From contig CANQHB010000009.1 in NCBI GenBank assembly GCA_947623755.1, forward strand, positions 1-19,681: a stretch of DNA of 19,681 bases. Reading direction: 5' to 3'. The notes beneath the pieces were generated by a model. The model was not told where the DNA came from, did no database searches, and saw only the letters and a program-made list of their open reading frames with translations. Of this stretch, positions 12,183-19,681 are shown one piece after another. A program made the position numbers and the translations under genes. Position 1 is the first letter of the stretch. Each line of letters opens with the position of its first letter. The DNA comes from an uncultured Bacilli bacterium (lineage in GTDB: Bacteria > Bacillota_I > Bacilli_A > RF39 > UBA660).

Positions 12183-13145
12183 ATGGGTTTAATGAATAAA
12201 CTTAAAAGTATTTTATTTGAGGAAGAAGAAGTAGAAATTCCTGTTATTGAAAAGAAACAAGAACCTCTTAATAGACAAGTAGAGGCATATAAAGAAATGC
12301 CACGAAAAGAAGAAAATGTTAAAAAGAGTAGTTTTTATGATGATTTAGAACCAGTTATTAAAGAAGAAAAGAAATTAGAGGAACAAAATAGAGAGGTAAA
12401 AAGAGATTTTAATACAAATACGGCTAGTGTTTCCGAAAGAGAGATTTTTAAAGCGGAAAAAACATTTAATTTTCCGGCTTTTGATGAAAAAGAATTTGAA
12501 AGTGTAGTGCCAAAACAAAAACCAAGACCAACTAATATTATGGAACATGAAAGAAAGGTTGAAGCTAAGAAACAAGAGAGTATTCGAGAATATAAAAGAG
12601 TTGCTGAGACAGAAAATAAAGATAAAACAAAGTTTAGACCATCCCCAATAATTAGTCCGGTTTATGGTATTTTAGATAAAAATTATACTCCGGATGAGAT
12701 TACTAGTAGAAATACGAATGAAATGGTTAGAAAATTAGACGTTGATAGTGTAAGAAAAAAAGCTTTTGGGATAGAAGAAACGAAAAAACAAGAAGTTATA
12801 ATAAATGAAAAGACTGAAGAAGATAAAATTTTAGAAGAAAAGCTAGAGAAAGCAAGAACAATTGATGAACTTTTAAAAGATAGTAGTGATGAAGTAATTA
12901 CTATTAGGGAAGATAAAGGAAAAGAAAAAATAGAACCAATTTTAGAAGAAGAAGAGAAAAGGGAAGTTCCTGAAGAAATAGAGACAATTTTAGATGAAGA
13001 TGAATATACTAATAATAGTAAAGATGATAAGGAAGAGAAAGTAGAGTTAAAAGAAAATAAAACAGATGATGAAGACGATACTTTAGAAAGTGATTTATTT
13101 GATTTAATTGATTCAATGTATGAAAATAGAGAGGATGGTGAATAA
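12183..13145 (+). CDS. Long charged, mostly disordered protein with one conserved-looking motif
   Basis: 320 residues, dominated by Glu, Lys and Asp, with no membrane segment. Most looks disordered or coiled. The N-terminus MGLMNKLKSILFEEEE is amphipathic and could touch membrane. One ordered island stands out: FRPSPIISPVYGILDKNY (151-168), which reads like a short binding motif; I recall similar segments in uncharacterised proteins of related bacteria, but cannot name a family. The C-terminus ends in an acidic helix, TLESDLFDLIDSMYENRED. ATG 12183 follows GGAAGGTGAT; GTG 12174 lies inside that site. It is second in the operon, 13 nt after the lipoprotein, and its stop TAA overlaps the next ATG. 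A scaffold role for envelope or division proteins is inference. Confidence 0.65.
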   Translation: MGLMNKLKSILFEEEEVEIPVIEKKQEPLNRQVEAYKEMPRKEENVKKSSFYDDLEPVIKEEKKLEEQNREVKRDFNTNTASVSEREIFKAEKTFNFPAFDEKEFESVVPKQKPRPTNIMEHERKVEAKKQESIREYKRVAETENKDKTKFRPSPIISPVYGILDKNYTPDEITSRNTNEMVRKLDVDSVRKKAFGIEETKKQEVIINEKTEEDKILEEKLEKARTIDELLKDSSDEVITIREDKGKEKIEPILEEEEKREVPEEIETILDEDEYTNNSKDDKEEKVELKENKTDDEDDTLESDLFDLIDSMYENREDGE

Positions 13146-13444
13146 TGGACTTTTGGTTATCATTTTTACCAATAATTATTTATATTTTACTCATAATATT
13201 ATTAGTTATTGGTATAATACTTGGTATAAAGTCAATTATTACAGTTAATAAAGTGGAGAAAGTAGTAGATGACGTTAATGATAAAGTAGAATCATTAAAT
13301 GGTCTATTTCAAATTGTGGATTTTACCACGGATAAGTTAGTAACAATGACGGATAAAGTGGTAGATGGACTATCAACTTTAGTTTCAAAAATATTTTTAA
13401 GAAAGAAAACTAAAAAATTAAAGGAGGATAAAGAAGATGAGTAA
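13145..13444 (+). CDS. YtxG/DUF948-like membrane protein
   Basis: 99 residues: one N-terminal transmembrane helix (FWLSFLPIIIYILLIILLVIGIILGI, 3-28), then a long amphipathic helix with hydrophobic repeats (VEKVVDDVNDKVESL..., 37-80), and a basic end RKKTKKLKEDKEDE. This is the layout of DUF948/YtxG proteins, which are commonly encoded directly before a YtxH protein, as here. The ATG overlaps the previous stop by one base (TAATG), and its own end overlaps the next gene by 8 nt. Function unknown; general stress and envelope roles have been suggested for relatives. Confidence 0.75.
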   Translation: MDFWLSFLPIIIYILLIILLVIGIILGIKSIITVNKVEKVVDDVNDKVESLNGLFQIVDFTTDKLVTMTDKVVDGLSTLVSKIFLRKKTKKLKEDKEDE

Positions 13445-13892
13445 AGAAAAAAGTGGGTTAGGTAAATTCTTATTAGGAGCAGGTATTGGTGTAGGCTTAG
13501 GAATTTTATTTGCACCTAAAAGTGGAAAAGAAACCAGAGCGGATTTAAAGAAAAAAATGGATGAATTAATGGCGAAACTTAAAGATATTGATGCCAAAGA
13601 TGTGAAAAAAGCAATTGAGAAAAAAGTAGAAGAAATTAAAACGGATTTAAAAAACTTAGATAAAGAAACAGTTGCGAAAAAAGTTAAAGAAGGCGCTGAG
13701 AAGATTCGGAGAAAAGCCGATGAATTAGTAGATTTAGCAGTTAAGAAAGGGACACCAGTAATTGAAGCGGCCGCAAGAGAAGTTAAAGCCTCAACCATTA
13801 AAACTTTAGAGGCAATTACCGCTAAATTAAAGGATGAACCTACAAAAGAAGAAAAGGCTCCAGTTAAAAAAACAGCTAAAGCAAGTAAATAA
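13437..13892 (+). CDS. YtxH-domain protein
   Basis: 151 residues. The N-terminal GKFLLGAGIGVGLGILFAPKSGKETRADL (9-37) is the hallmark of the YtxH family (PF12732): a short glycine-rich membrane-associating segment followed by APKSGKETR. After it comes a long Lys/Glu/Ala amphipathic helix (about 38-130) and a Lys/Ala-rich tail (KKTAKASK). GGAGG precedes ATG 13437, which overlaps the upstream gene by 8 nt. It is the last gene of the operon; a strong terminator begins within its final codons. Relatives are stress-induced, membrane-associated proteins. Confidence 0.85.
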   Translation: MSKEKSGLGKFLLGAGIGVGLGILFAPKSGKETRADLKKKMDELMAKLKDIDAKDVKKAIEKKVEEIKTDLKNLDKETVAKKVKEGAEKIRRKADELVDLAVKKGTPVIEAAAREVKASTIKTLEAITAKLKDEPTKEEKAPVKKTAKASK

Positions 13893-13907
13893 ATTACTTG
13901 CTTTTTT
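13879..13907 (+). terminator. Terminator of the envelope operon
   Basis: AAGCAAGTAA (13879-13888), 5-nt loop, TTACTTGCTT (13894-13903), T tract to 13907. Perfect 10-bp stem. Confidence 0.9.
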
Positions 13908-13918
13908 CGTGTAATTAG

Positions 13919-13947
13919 TTGACAATAATTCATATTAAAGTTATACT
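13919..13947 (+). promoter_or_regulatory. Promoter of the InlB-repeat surface protein
   Basis: Consensus TTGACA (13919-13924), 17-nt spacer, TATACT (13942-13947). One of the best promoters in the window. Confidence 0.85.
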
Positions 13948-13982
13948 TATCATATAAAGTAAAGGAAGTAAGGGTGGTATTT

Positions 13983-16058
13983 ATGGAAAAAGAATATAAA
14001 GTAAGTTGGGTTAAAGTGATAATTGCTATACTAGCAGTTTTGATAATCGTGGGGGTTATATATTTAGGATTTTTTAAGAAAGATAAAACAACTGGTTTAG
14101 ACGCTAATCAAGTTTATATTGAAAACATAGGCTTAATGAAAGAAGCGGGGTTTGAATATTTTAAAGGTAGTAATTTACCAAGTAATGTTGGGGATACTAA
14201 AGAAATAAGTTTAAGAGAAATGATTGACGCTAAACTTATTGTCGATTTTAAAGACCAAAATGGAAAATCATGTAATTTAGTAGATAGTTATGTTAGAACG
14301 ACTAAGACTTTAGATAATGAATATGCAATGAAAGTTAATTTAGTCTGTGATAGTAAATCTGATTATATTGTAACTAGTATTGCGAATAATATTGTTTGTA
14401 AAGATTGTAATACTAATAATACAGTTAATACTAGTACTAATGATAAAAATAATAGTAACAGTACTGGACAAGTAACTAATAACTATTATTATAACGATAA
14501 TAATTATAATTCTAATGCTAGTTCTAATAATACTGGTAGTACTGGTAAAACAATGGTGCAACATGTTACGAATTATAATATTAGTTATGTAAATAGTTGT
14601 GATTGTAAGACAGGTAGTTGTAATAATTGTGTAAGTAATGTGTATTATTCTGTTAATTTTGTAACAAATGGGGGAGAATATGTACCAAGACAAGTTGTAA
14701 AAAGTGGGGATACCGCCAATTATGTAGCAAGTTATCGCTATGGTTATGAATTTATGGGCTGGTATACAGATAGTAGTCTTACAAGAAAATTTGATTTTGG
14801 AACACCAATAAATAATACTTTATTCTTATATGCAAAGTGGCAAAAGATAGATAATACAACGCCAAGGTTAAAATTTACAGTTAGTTATGATTCTAATGGG
14901 GGCTCTTATGTTCCTAGTGAAACAGTAGAAGATGGAAATGTAGCTAGAAGACCAAATGACCCCGTAAGAGAATGTTATAGATTTATCGGTTGGTATTTAA
15001 ATGGCGTTAAATATGATTTTTCTAAGCCAGTTAAAGGCAATATTACCTTAGAAGCTAAATGGGAAGATGATGGGTCTTGTCATAAAAATAATTACTATGT
15101 AGAATTTAATTCCAATGGGGGCTCAAGAGTTAGTGGGCAAACGGTTCAAGAAGGCTTAAAAGCAGTAAGACCTAGTAATCCTACTAAAGCTTGTTATGAT
15201 TTTGTGGCTTGGCATATAAATTCTTTAAATGGAGCAGTATATAACTTTAATAATCCAGTTTATGAAGACGTATATTTAGTTGCCGAGTGGAAAGATAATG
15301 GAAGTTGTAGAGAAGAATATACCGTAAGATTTGATTCTAATGGAGGCTCTAGTATCCGTAACCAATATGTAATGGAAGGAGATAGAGCAGACTATCCAAG
15401 TAATCCGGTAAGAACAGGTTATACATTCTTAGGTTGGTATTATAATAATAGAGAATTTAATTTTAATACTAGAATTTATCAAGATTATACTTTAGTTGCT
15501 AAATGGGAAAAAGATACCCAAAAATATAATACTTATTGTCAGATTAAAAATGAAACATACTATTCTATAAGTTATGTGGGTGGAGACCAAAAAACTTGGA
15601 ATTATGATTGGACTATAAGATTTGATAATATTAGAAATACAAATAATTTAAAGATTACAGAAGTGGGATATTTAAATACCCTTACTGATTATAATAATGC
15701 TTATAATAAAGTAATTAGTAATAAAGGTTTATCAATGGTCGGAGGAACAGGCAAATATAATGTCGCGGTTACTTCCGGGTCAATGCTTAGAACATACTCA
15801 TTAAAACAAACGAATTTTAATAAATCATTAAGTACACCATATTATAGTAAGGGATATTGGTATACAGACGCTTATGTGAGTATTAGAAATTATAATAATT
15901 TAACTAAATATTATGCGCCAAATTTAGGAAGTTACATTTATTTTGTACCATATTATTTTAAAGTTAAATATACAGATAATTCAAGTTGTGTTGATGATTT
16001 AGCTTCAAGAGCAAGTAGATATGCAAATTATGAAGTTGTCGATTCTTATTATAGATAA
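13983..16058 (+). CDS. Membrane-anchored surface protein with four InlB-type B repeats
   Basis: 691 residues. Residues 11-31 (KVIIAILAVLIIVGVIYLGFF) are an uncleaved N-terminal anchor; the rest is extracellular. Residues 39-135 form a small domain (EISLREMIDAKLIVDF, CNLVDSYVRTTK, YAMKVNLVC) with a likely disulfide C97-C122, resembling domains that follow signal anchors in other Firmicutes surface proteins. Then come an Asn/Ser/Thr-rich linker (141-190) and a Cys-rich piece (SCDCKTGSCNNC, 205-216). Four copies of the Listeria-Bacteroides repeat (PF09479) follow at about 221-287, 297-361, 370-437 and 445-510, each with 'F/YDSNGG', 'P..P.R..Y.F.GWY' and a closing 'AKW'. The C-terminal about 175 residues are a separate Tyr/Asn-rich domain I do not recognise. 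No LPXTG signal. ATG 13983 follows AGGGTGG. Such repeats are found in adhesins; the role here is inference. Confidence 0.85.
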   Translation: MEKEYKVSWVKVIIAILAVLIIVGVIYLGFFKKDKTTGLDANQVYIENIGLMKEAGFEYFKGSNLPSNVGDTKEISLREMIDAKLIVDFKDQNGKSCNLVDSYVRTTKTLDNEYAMKVNLVCDSKSDYIVTSIANNIVCKDCNTNNTVNTSTNDKNNSNSTGQVTNNYYYNDNNYNSNASSNNTGSTGKTMVQHVTNYNISYVNSCDCKTGSCNNCVSNVYYSVNFVTNGGEYVPRQVVKSGDTANYVASYRYGYEFMGWYTDSSLTRKFDFGTPINNTLFLYAKWQKIDNTTPRLKFTVSYDSNGGSYVPSETVEDGNVARRPNDPVRECYRFIGWYLNGVKYDFSKPVKGNITLEAKWEDDGSCHKNNYYVEFNSNGGSRVSGQTVQEGLKAVRPSNPTKACYDFVAWHINSLNGAVYNFNNPVYEDVYLVAEWKDNGSCREEYTVRFDSNGGSSIRNQYVMEGDRADYPSNPVRTGYTFLGWYYNNREFNFNTRIYQDYTLVAKWEKDTQKYNTYCQIKNETYYSISYVGGDQKTWNYDWTIRFDNIRNTNNLKITEVGYLNTLTDYNNAYNKVISNKGLSMVGGTGKYNVAVTSGSMLRTYSLKQTNFNKSLSTPYYSKGYWYTDAYVSIRNYNNLTKYYAPNLGSYIYFVPYYFKVKYTDNSSCVDDLASRASRYANYEVVDSYYR

Positions 16059-16125
16059 TTTAACAAAGAAGGAACTTACAATTCTGGAGTTAAAACGAGT
16101 TATTTCACGTTAAGAATTTAAAAGA

Positions 16126-16191
16126 TTATGATTAAGTTCATAAATAAAAGTGGTACCGCGGATATTTCGCCCTTTGTTTATGAGCTTTTTT
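16126..16191 (+). promoter_or_regulatory. T-box riboswitch (core) upstream of the aminopeptidase-tyrS pair
   Basis: GTGGTACCGCGG (16150-16161) is the T-box sequence. UGGU in the bulge would pair with the NCCA end of uncharged tRNA, and GCG (16158-16160) pairs with CGC (16168-16170). AAGTTCATAAATAAA (16134-16148) pairs over 15 bp, two G-U, with TTTGTTTATGAGCTT (16173-16187), followed by T to 16191: a terminator. A competing hairpin TTATGA-TTAAGT-TCATAA (16126-16143) copies part of the 3' arm and could break the terminator. The leader has only about 70 nt between the previous stop codon and this element, so a full stem I is not evident; AATTCT/AGAATT (16080-16085/16113-16118) is a possible small stem, and TAC at 16077-16079 a possible Tyr codon. 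The T-box sequence itself is secure, the folding model is not. Confidence 0.82.
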
Positions 16192-16209
16192 GTGGATAAA
16201 GGAGAAAAA

Positions 16210-17406
16210 ATGGATAAAAAAAGGAAATATGCCAACTTTTTAGTGGCGGGGTGTTTGAGATTAAAAAAAGGCGATAAGTTATTTATTGTCGCGGATGATA
16301 ATATTTTAGATTTTGTAGAGATAGTAAAAGAAGAAGCTAGTAATTTAGGAATTTTAGAAATAGAGACATTAATTAGTTATCCGGAAAAAGAAAAAGAATT
16401 ATATTTAAGTAAGAGTTATGAAGAAATTATTAAAAGTCCTTTAGTTGATAAATCAAAATATAATGAAATGGCCAGGGAAGGTTATGCGTTTTTAATGCTT
16501 AAAAGTCCAATTCCAAATTATTTTTTAGAAGTTAAGGAAGATATTTTAGCAAGGGTAAGTAAATATCAAATGGAGGCAATTGAAGAATATAAAAGTTATC
16601 AGTTAAAAAATAAGATTAAATGGAATATAAGTGCCGTTCCAAATGAAGCATGGGCAAGAGAAATAGACGGGGTTAATTCTTTAGATGAACTATGGGATTT
16701 AGTTTGGGATATTTGTCTTATAAATGAAGAAAATCCTGTTAAAGCTTGGGATGAAAAAATGACAAAGTTAAAAAATAGGGCTAATTACTTAAATAATTTA
16801 AAGATTGATAAGTTAATTTATAAAAATAGTTTGGGAACTAATTTAGAAATTGGGCTTCCAAAAGATTATATTTTTGCTTCCGCGGATGGAAATAATATTG
16901 TTAATATGCCAACGGAAGAAGTATTTACTTCGCCAGATAGGTTAAGAGTAAGAGGAATGGTATACTCATCAAAAGTATTAATTTATAATAATCGGGTAAT
17001 TGAAGATTTTTGGTTAGAATTTAAAGAGGGAAAAATTGTCGATTATAATGCTAAAGTAGGAAAAGAAATTTTAAAAGAAATTATTGAAACAGATGAAGGT
17101 TCCCATTATTTAGGAGAAGTAGCGTTAGTAGATTATAATTCGCCAATATCATTAACAAATATTATTTTTAAAAATACTTTATATGATGAAAATGCTTCTT
17201 GTCATTTAGCAATTGGCGCGGGTTTTATGGAATGTATTAAAGATGGTTATAGTCTTACAACGGAAGAATTAATGGATAAAGGAATTAATTATTCCCATGA
17301 ACATGTAGATTTTTTTATCGGAACTAAAGATTTAGAAGTAAAAGCCCTCTTGCAAAATGGCCAAGAAGTGGTTATAATGGAAAATGGAAATTTTAAGGAG
17401 GCATAA
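16210..17406 (+). CDS. M29-family metallo-aminopeptidase (AmpS/PepS type)
   Basis: Removes N-terminal amino acids from peptides using a two-metal centre; cytosolic. The 398 residues match the family through the whole length. NFLVAGCLRLKKGDKLFIV (9-27) opens the N-terminal domain. PTEEVFTSPDR (234-244) holds the first metal Glu, HYLGEVALVDYNSPIS (299-314) gives E303, LYDENASCHLAIG (324-336) gives H332, and HEHVDFFIG (363-371) gives H365 and D367. All expected ligands are present, so it should be active. ATG 16210 has AGGAG upstream; a longer open frame reaches into the T-box and is rejected. It lies 2 nt before tyrS, behind a T-box, so it should be induced when uncharged tRNA builds up, fitting a role in releasing amino acids from peptides. 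Confidence 0.92.
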   Translation: MDKKRKYANFLVAGCLRLKKGDKLFIVADDNILDFVEIVKEEASNLGILEIETLISYPEKEKELYLSKSYEEIIKSPLVDKSKYNEMAREGYAFLMLKSPIPNYFLEVKEDILARVSKYQMEAIEEYKSYQLKNKIKWNISAVPNEAWAREIDGVNSLDELWDLVWDICLINEENPVKAWDEKMTKLKNRANYLNNLKIDKLIYKNSLGTNLEIGLPKDYIFASADGNNIVNMPTEEVFTSPDRLRVRGMVYSSKVLIYNNRVIEDFWLEFKEGKIVDYNAKVGKEILKEIIETDEGSHYLGEVALVDYNSPISLTNIIFKNTLYDENASCHLAIGAGFMECIKDGYSLTTEELMDKGINYSHEHVDFFIGTKDLEVKALLQNGQEVVIMENGNFKEA

Positions 17407-17408
17407 TT

Positions 17409-18635
17409 ATGACATTTTTTGAAGATTTAAAATGGCGAGGATTAATTAAAGATATATCTAGTCCGGAATTAGAAGAATTATTAAATAAAGGGGGACTTAC
17501 CTTTTATATTGGAACTGACCCAACAGGAGATTCTTTACATATCGGTCATTTTTCCAGCTTTTTAATGGCAGCAAGACTTAAAAAAGTTGGTCATCATCCT
17601 ATTTTATTAATTGGGGGAGCCACTGGACAAATAGGTGACCCAAAACCAACGGCCGAAAGAGCAATGATTTCAAAAGAACAAGTGCAAGCTAATGTAGATG
17701 CTTTAACTAAGCAAGTTAAAAAAATCTTTGGTTTTGATGTTGTTAATAATTGGGATTGGAGTAAAGATATTAACTTTATTGATTACTTAAGAGATTATGG
17801 GAAATATTTTAGTGTTAATTACATGCTAGATAAAGATATTATTAGAAGAAGATTAGACGCCGGAATTACATATACGGAATTTAGTTATATGATTATGCAA
17901 TCTTTAGACTTTTTATGGCTATTTGAAAATAAAAATTGTGTTATGCAGATGGCTGGACAAGACCAATGGGGAAATATTACCGCCGGGATTGATTTAATTA
18001 GAAAAAAAACAGGTAAAGAAGCTTATGGCTTTACAATGCCTTTAATTACTAAAAAAGATGGAACTAAATTTGGTAAGAGTGAAGGTAATGCAATATGGCT
18101 TGATATTAATAAAACAAGCGGTTATGAAATGTATCAATTCTTTATTAATACGGAAGATGAAATGGTTATTGATTACTTAAAGAAACTTACTTTCTTAAAT
18201 CGGGAAGAAATAGAAGAAATTGAGCGTATTCATAAGGAAAAACCAGAACTTAGAGTAGCGCATAAGAAACTAGCTGAGGAAGTTATTACTTTCTTACATG
18301 GACACCAAGAATATGAAAAGGCACTTAAGATAAGTGAAAGCTTATTTAGTGAAAAAGTAACAGAATTAGCTAGTGAAGATATTATTAATTCATTAAAGGG
18401 CGTTCCTAATATTGAAGTGAGTTTAGGCGATAATATCGTAGATTTTGTGGTTAATAATGGAATTTGTACTAGTAAAAGAGAAGCAAGAGAATTTATTAGT
18501 GCTGGGGCTATAAGTTTAAATAATAAAAAAATAAATGATTTAGAATATGTTGTTGATAAAAAAGATACAATTGATAATAAAGTAATGATTATTAAAAAAG
18601 GAAAAAAGAACTATTATTTAGGACTAGTTAAGTAG
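17409..18635 (+). CDS. tyrS: Tyrosyl-tRNA synthetase
   Basis: Charges tRNA-Tyr with tyrosine using ATP; cytosolic class Ic enzyme, dimeric. 408 residues, close to the usual 410-420. YIGTDPTGDSLHIGH (33-47) contains the HIGH signature, YTEFSYMIMQSLDFLWL (155-171) and QMAGQDQWGN (180-189) line the tyrosine pocket, and KFGKS (220-224) is the KMSKS-type loop. A C-terminal S4 RNA-binding domain (GICTSKREAREFISAGAISLN...) follows at about 340-408. AAGGAGG (17395-17401) gives a strong ribosome binding site inside the end of the aminopeptidase gene. Co-transcribed with it under the T-box. Confidence 0.97.
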   Translation: MTFFEDLKWRGLIKDISSPELEELLNKGGLTFYIGTDPTGDSLHIGHFSSFLMAARLKKVGHHPILLIGGATGQIGDPKPTAERAMISKEQVQANVDALTKQVKKIFGFDVVNNWDWSKDINFIDYLRDYGKYFSVNYMLDKDIIRRRLDAGITYTEFSYMIMQSLDFLWLFENKNCVMQMAGQDQWGNITAGIDLIRKKTGKEAYGFTMPLITKKDGTKFGKSEGNAIWLDINKTSGYEMYQFFINTEDEMVIDYLKKLTFLNREEIEEIERIHKEKPELRVAHKKLAEEVITFLHGHQEYEKALKISESLFSEKVTELASEDIINSLKGVPNIEVSLGDNIVDFVVNNGICTSKREAREFISAGAISLNNKKINDLEYVVDKKDTIDNKVMIIKKGKKNYYLGLVK

Positions 18636-18645
18636 TTCTTTTTTA
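18606..18645 (+). terminator. Terminator of the aminopeptidase-tyrS operon
   Basis: AAGAACTA (18606-18613) and TAGTTCTT (18633-18640) form an 8-bp stem around a 19-nt loop, followed by T residues. The TAG stop lies in the 3' arm. Confidence 0.78.
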
Positions 18646-18740
18646 TGTAAATTATTTGTCAAGTCATGCTTATTGAATAAATAATATTTGCTTTTAGAGC
18701 AATAATGTGTTTTAATAAATTCAAAAGAAGGAATTATATT

Positions 18741-19607
18741 ATGAAAAAAAGTATCCCTTATATAATTATATTTGTACTTTTATTAGTCGTAGCTGGAGAA
18801 GCAGTGTATATTTATTTAGATAAAAAAGATGATAATAACATAGTAGATAAAACAGAAAAAGAAGAGCCAAAAAAAGATATTGAAAAAATAGATGAAGAAT
18901 TAATAAATAAATTATTTAATAGTTTAGTTGTTTCTGATAAAAGCTTAGGTTTATATAGTGATAGTAAGTTATCTATAAATGATATTGATGGAGTTAATTT
19001 AATATTATTTGGAGTCAAAAGTTATTTAGATGATAAGAAAATTGATTATATGGCAAATGCTGAATCACCAGGAAATTATTATGCGGGAGAAGTAAGTAAA
19101 ATATTGTATGAATTTAAAAAAGATGATTTTAATAAATATATGAGTGAAAAATTCCACACTAATAATACTTATGATTTACCAATTTGCACAGAAAGTAAAG
19201 AAAATTTCCTTGATTGTAAAGCGGGAGTATATGGTCTTGAAGGTTTAATTGATTTAGTTAGTTTTAAAGATGAATGGGTTATTGCAATAGTTGCAAGAGA
19301 GGGAGAAACTACAAAATTAAGTCAAAAATTGGTTAAATATGAAATTGATGACGACGATAACATTTATATATATACTGAAATTGCAAATTGTTATTGGTCT
19401 GCTGGTTATAGTGTATGTTTTTCAGATATTGCTGATAAAGATAAACTTATAGAATGTAATGATACTTCTAATTGTTTTTTCGATGAAAATAATTATGAAG
19501 AATACATATATGATAAATTTGAAAATAAGTTACAGACTTATAAACATACATTTAAAAAAGTTAATAATGATTATTATTGGTATTCTACAGAGATTGTAAA
19601 TAATTAG
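18741..19607 (+). CDS. Membrane-anchored extracellular protein, function unknown
   Basis: 288 residues. MKKSIPYIIIFVLLLVVAGEAVYIYL is an N-terminal membrane anchor without a lipobox cysteine. A charged linker (DKKDDNNIVDKTEKEEPKKD) leads to an extracellular domain with KDDFNKYMSEKFHTNNTYDLP (about 134-154), several cysteines (CTESKENFLDC, NCYWSAGYSVC, ECNDTSNC) that may form disulfides, and a Tyr-rich end (FKKVNNDYYWYSTEIVNN). ATG 18741 has AGAAGGA about 9 nt upstream; an in-frame ATG at 18705 lacks a binding site. Monocistronic, with its own terminator. The closing 'Y..TFKK.NNDYYWYS.E' pattern is common in Firmicutes surface proteins of unknown role. No family named. Confidence 0.7.
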   Translation: MKKSIPYIIIFVLLLVVAGEAVYIYLDKKDDNNIVDKTEKEEPKKDIEKIDEELINKLFNSLVVSDKSLGLYSDSKLSINDIDGVNLILFGVKSYLDDKKIDYMANAESPGNYYAGEVSKILYEFKKDDFNKYMSEKFHTNNTYDLPICTESKENFLDCKAGVYGLEGLIDLVSFKDEWVIAIVAREGETTKLSQKLVKYEIDDDDNIYIYTEIANCYWSAGYSVCFSDIADKDKLIECNDTSNCFFDENNYEEYIYDKFENKLQTYKHTFKKVNNDYYWYSTEIVNN

Positions 19608-19613
19608 AAATAT

Positions 19614-19650
19614 AAAGATACATAGGTAAATGTCTAGGTATCTTTTTTTT
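19614..19650 (+). terminator. Terminator after the last complete gene
   Basis: AAAGATAC (19614-19621) and GTATCTTT (19638-19645) pair over 8 bp; T residues continue to 19651. Confidence 0.85.
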
Positions 19651-19669
19651 TAATGCATATCTTAAATTA

Positions 19670-19677
19670 AGAGGTGA
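19670..19677 (+). promoter_or_regulatory. Ribosome binding site of a gene beginning beyond the window
   Basis: AGAGGTGA close to the right edge matches the AGGTGA-type sites used by other genes here (for example at 7883 and 12172). The start codon would fall at or just past the edge. Confidence 0.45.
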
Positions 19678-19681
19678 AATT

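Noticed and set aside
13418..13933. Long minus-strand open frame opposite the YtxH gene
   Set aside because: It mirrors a low-complexity Lys/Glu/Ala gene on the plus strand that has a family match, a ribosome binding site and a terminator; the antisense product has neither.
14340..14693. Minus-strand open frame rich in Ile and Thr
   Set aside because: It is the antisense shadow of the Asn/Ser-rich linker of the surface protein, with no start signals.

Overview
The window looks like chromosomal DNA from a very AT-rich, low-GC Gram-positive bacterium on the Firmicutes/Mollicutes side of the tree, for example an RF39-like or other gut Bacilli lineage. This rests on T-box control of an aminopeptidase-tyrS pair, an RNase J, SufB, a tmRNA whose tag ends in FAFA as Mollicutes tags do, strong AGGAGG-type ribosome binding sites, and extended -10 promoters with 17-nt spacers. 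All 23 genes whose stop codon lies in the window end in TAA (16) or TAG (7), none in TGA. The genus cannot be named from sequence alone.

Layout. 1-150: tail of an unknown gene. 172-1263 (-): a divergent, long PRPP synthetase. 1419-1494 (+): tRNA-Gln(CTG). 1557-4018 (-): the strangest block, three genes encoding an unknown protein, a shortened degenerate relative of the PolC replicative polymerase core, and a lone DnaB-type helicase ATPase domain. 4322-4687 (-): tmRNA. 4744-5461 (-): two small unknown genes. 5588-6883 (+): SufB without its usual suf partners. 7033-7365 (+): a short, tail-less SSB. 7485-7844 (+): an XRE regulator. 7895-8680 (+): a membrane-anchored, degenerate polysaccharide-deacetylase-like protein. 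8711-9008 (-): two overlapping paralogous ribbon-helix-helix genes, one only 49 codons long. 9243-10877 (+): an RNase J paralog with altered metal ligands. 11018-11458 (+): a helical-bundle protein. 11537-13892 (+): a four-gene envelope operon (lipoprotein, long charged protein, YtxG/DUF948-like, YtxH). 13983-16058 (+): a membrane-anchored surface protein with four InlB-type B repeats. 16126-17406 and 17409-18635 (+): T-box leader, M29 aminopeptidase and tyrosyl-tRNA synthetase. 18741-19607 (+): an unknown membrane-anchored protein. A ribosome binding site for a further gene lies at the right edge.

How the parts work together. Most of the window is housekeeping: nucleotide supply (Prs), tRNA and tRNA charging, ribosome rescue, Fe-S assembly, RNA decay and envelope proteins. 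The T-box should couple tyrosyl-tRNA supply to expression of an aminopeptidase that can release amino acids from peptides and of TyrRS itself. The candidate for something undescribed is the 1557-4018 operon: two proteins derived from replication-fork enzymes, both trimmed, kept as intact reading frames with good ribosome binding sites, and co-transcribed with a protein I do not recognise.
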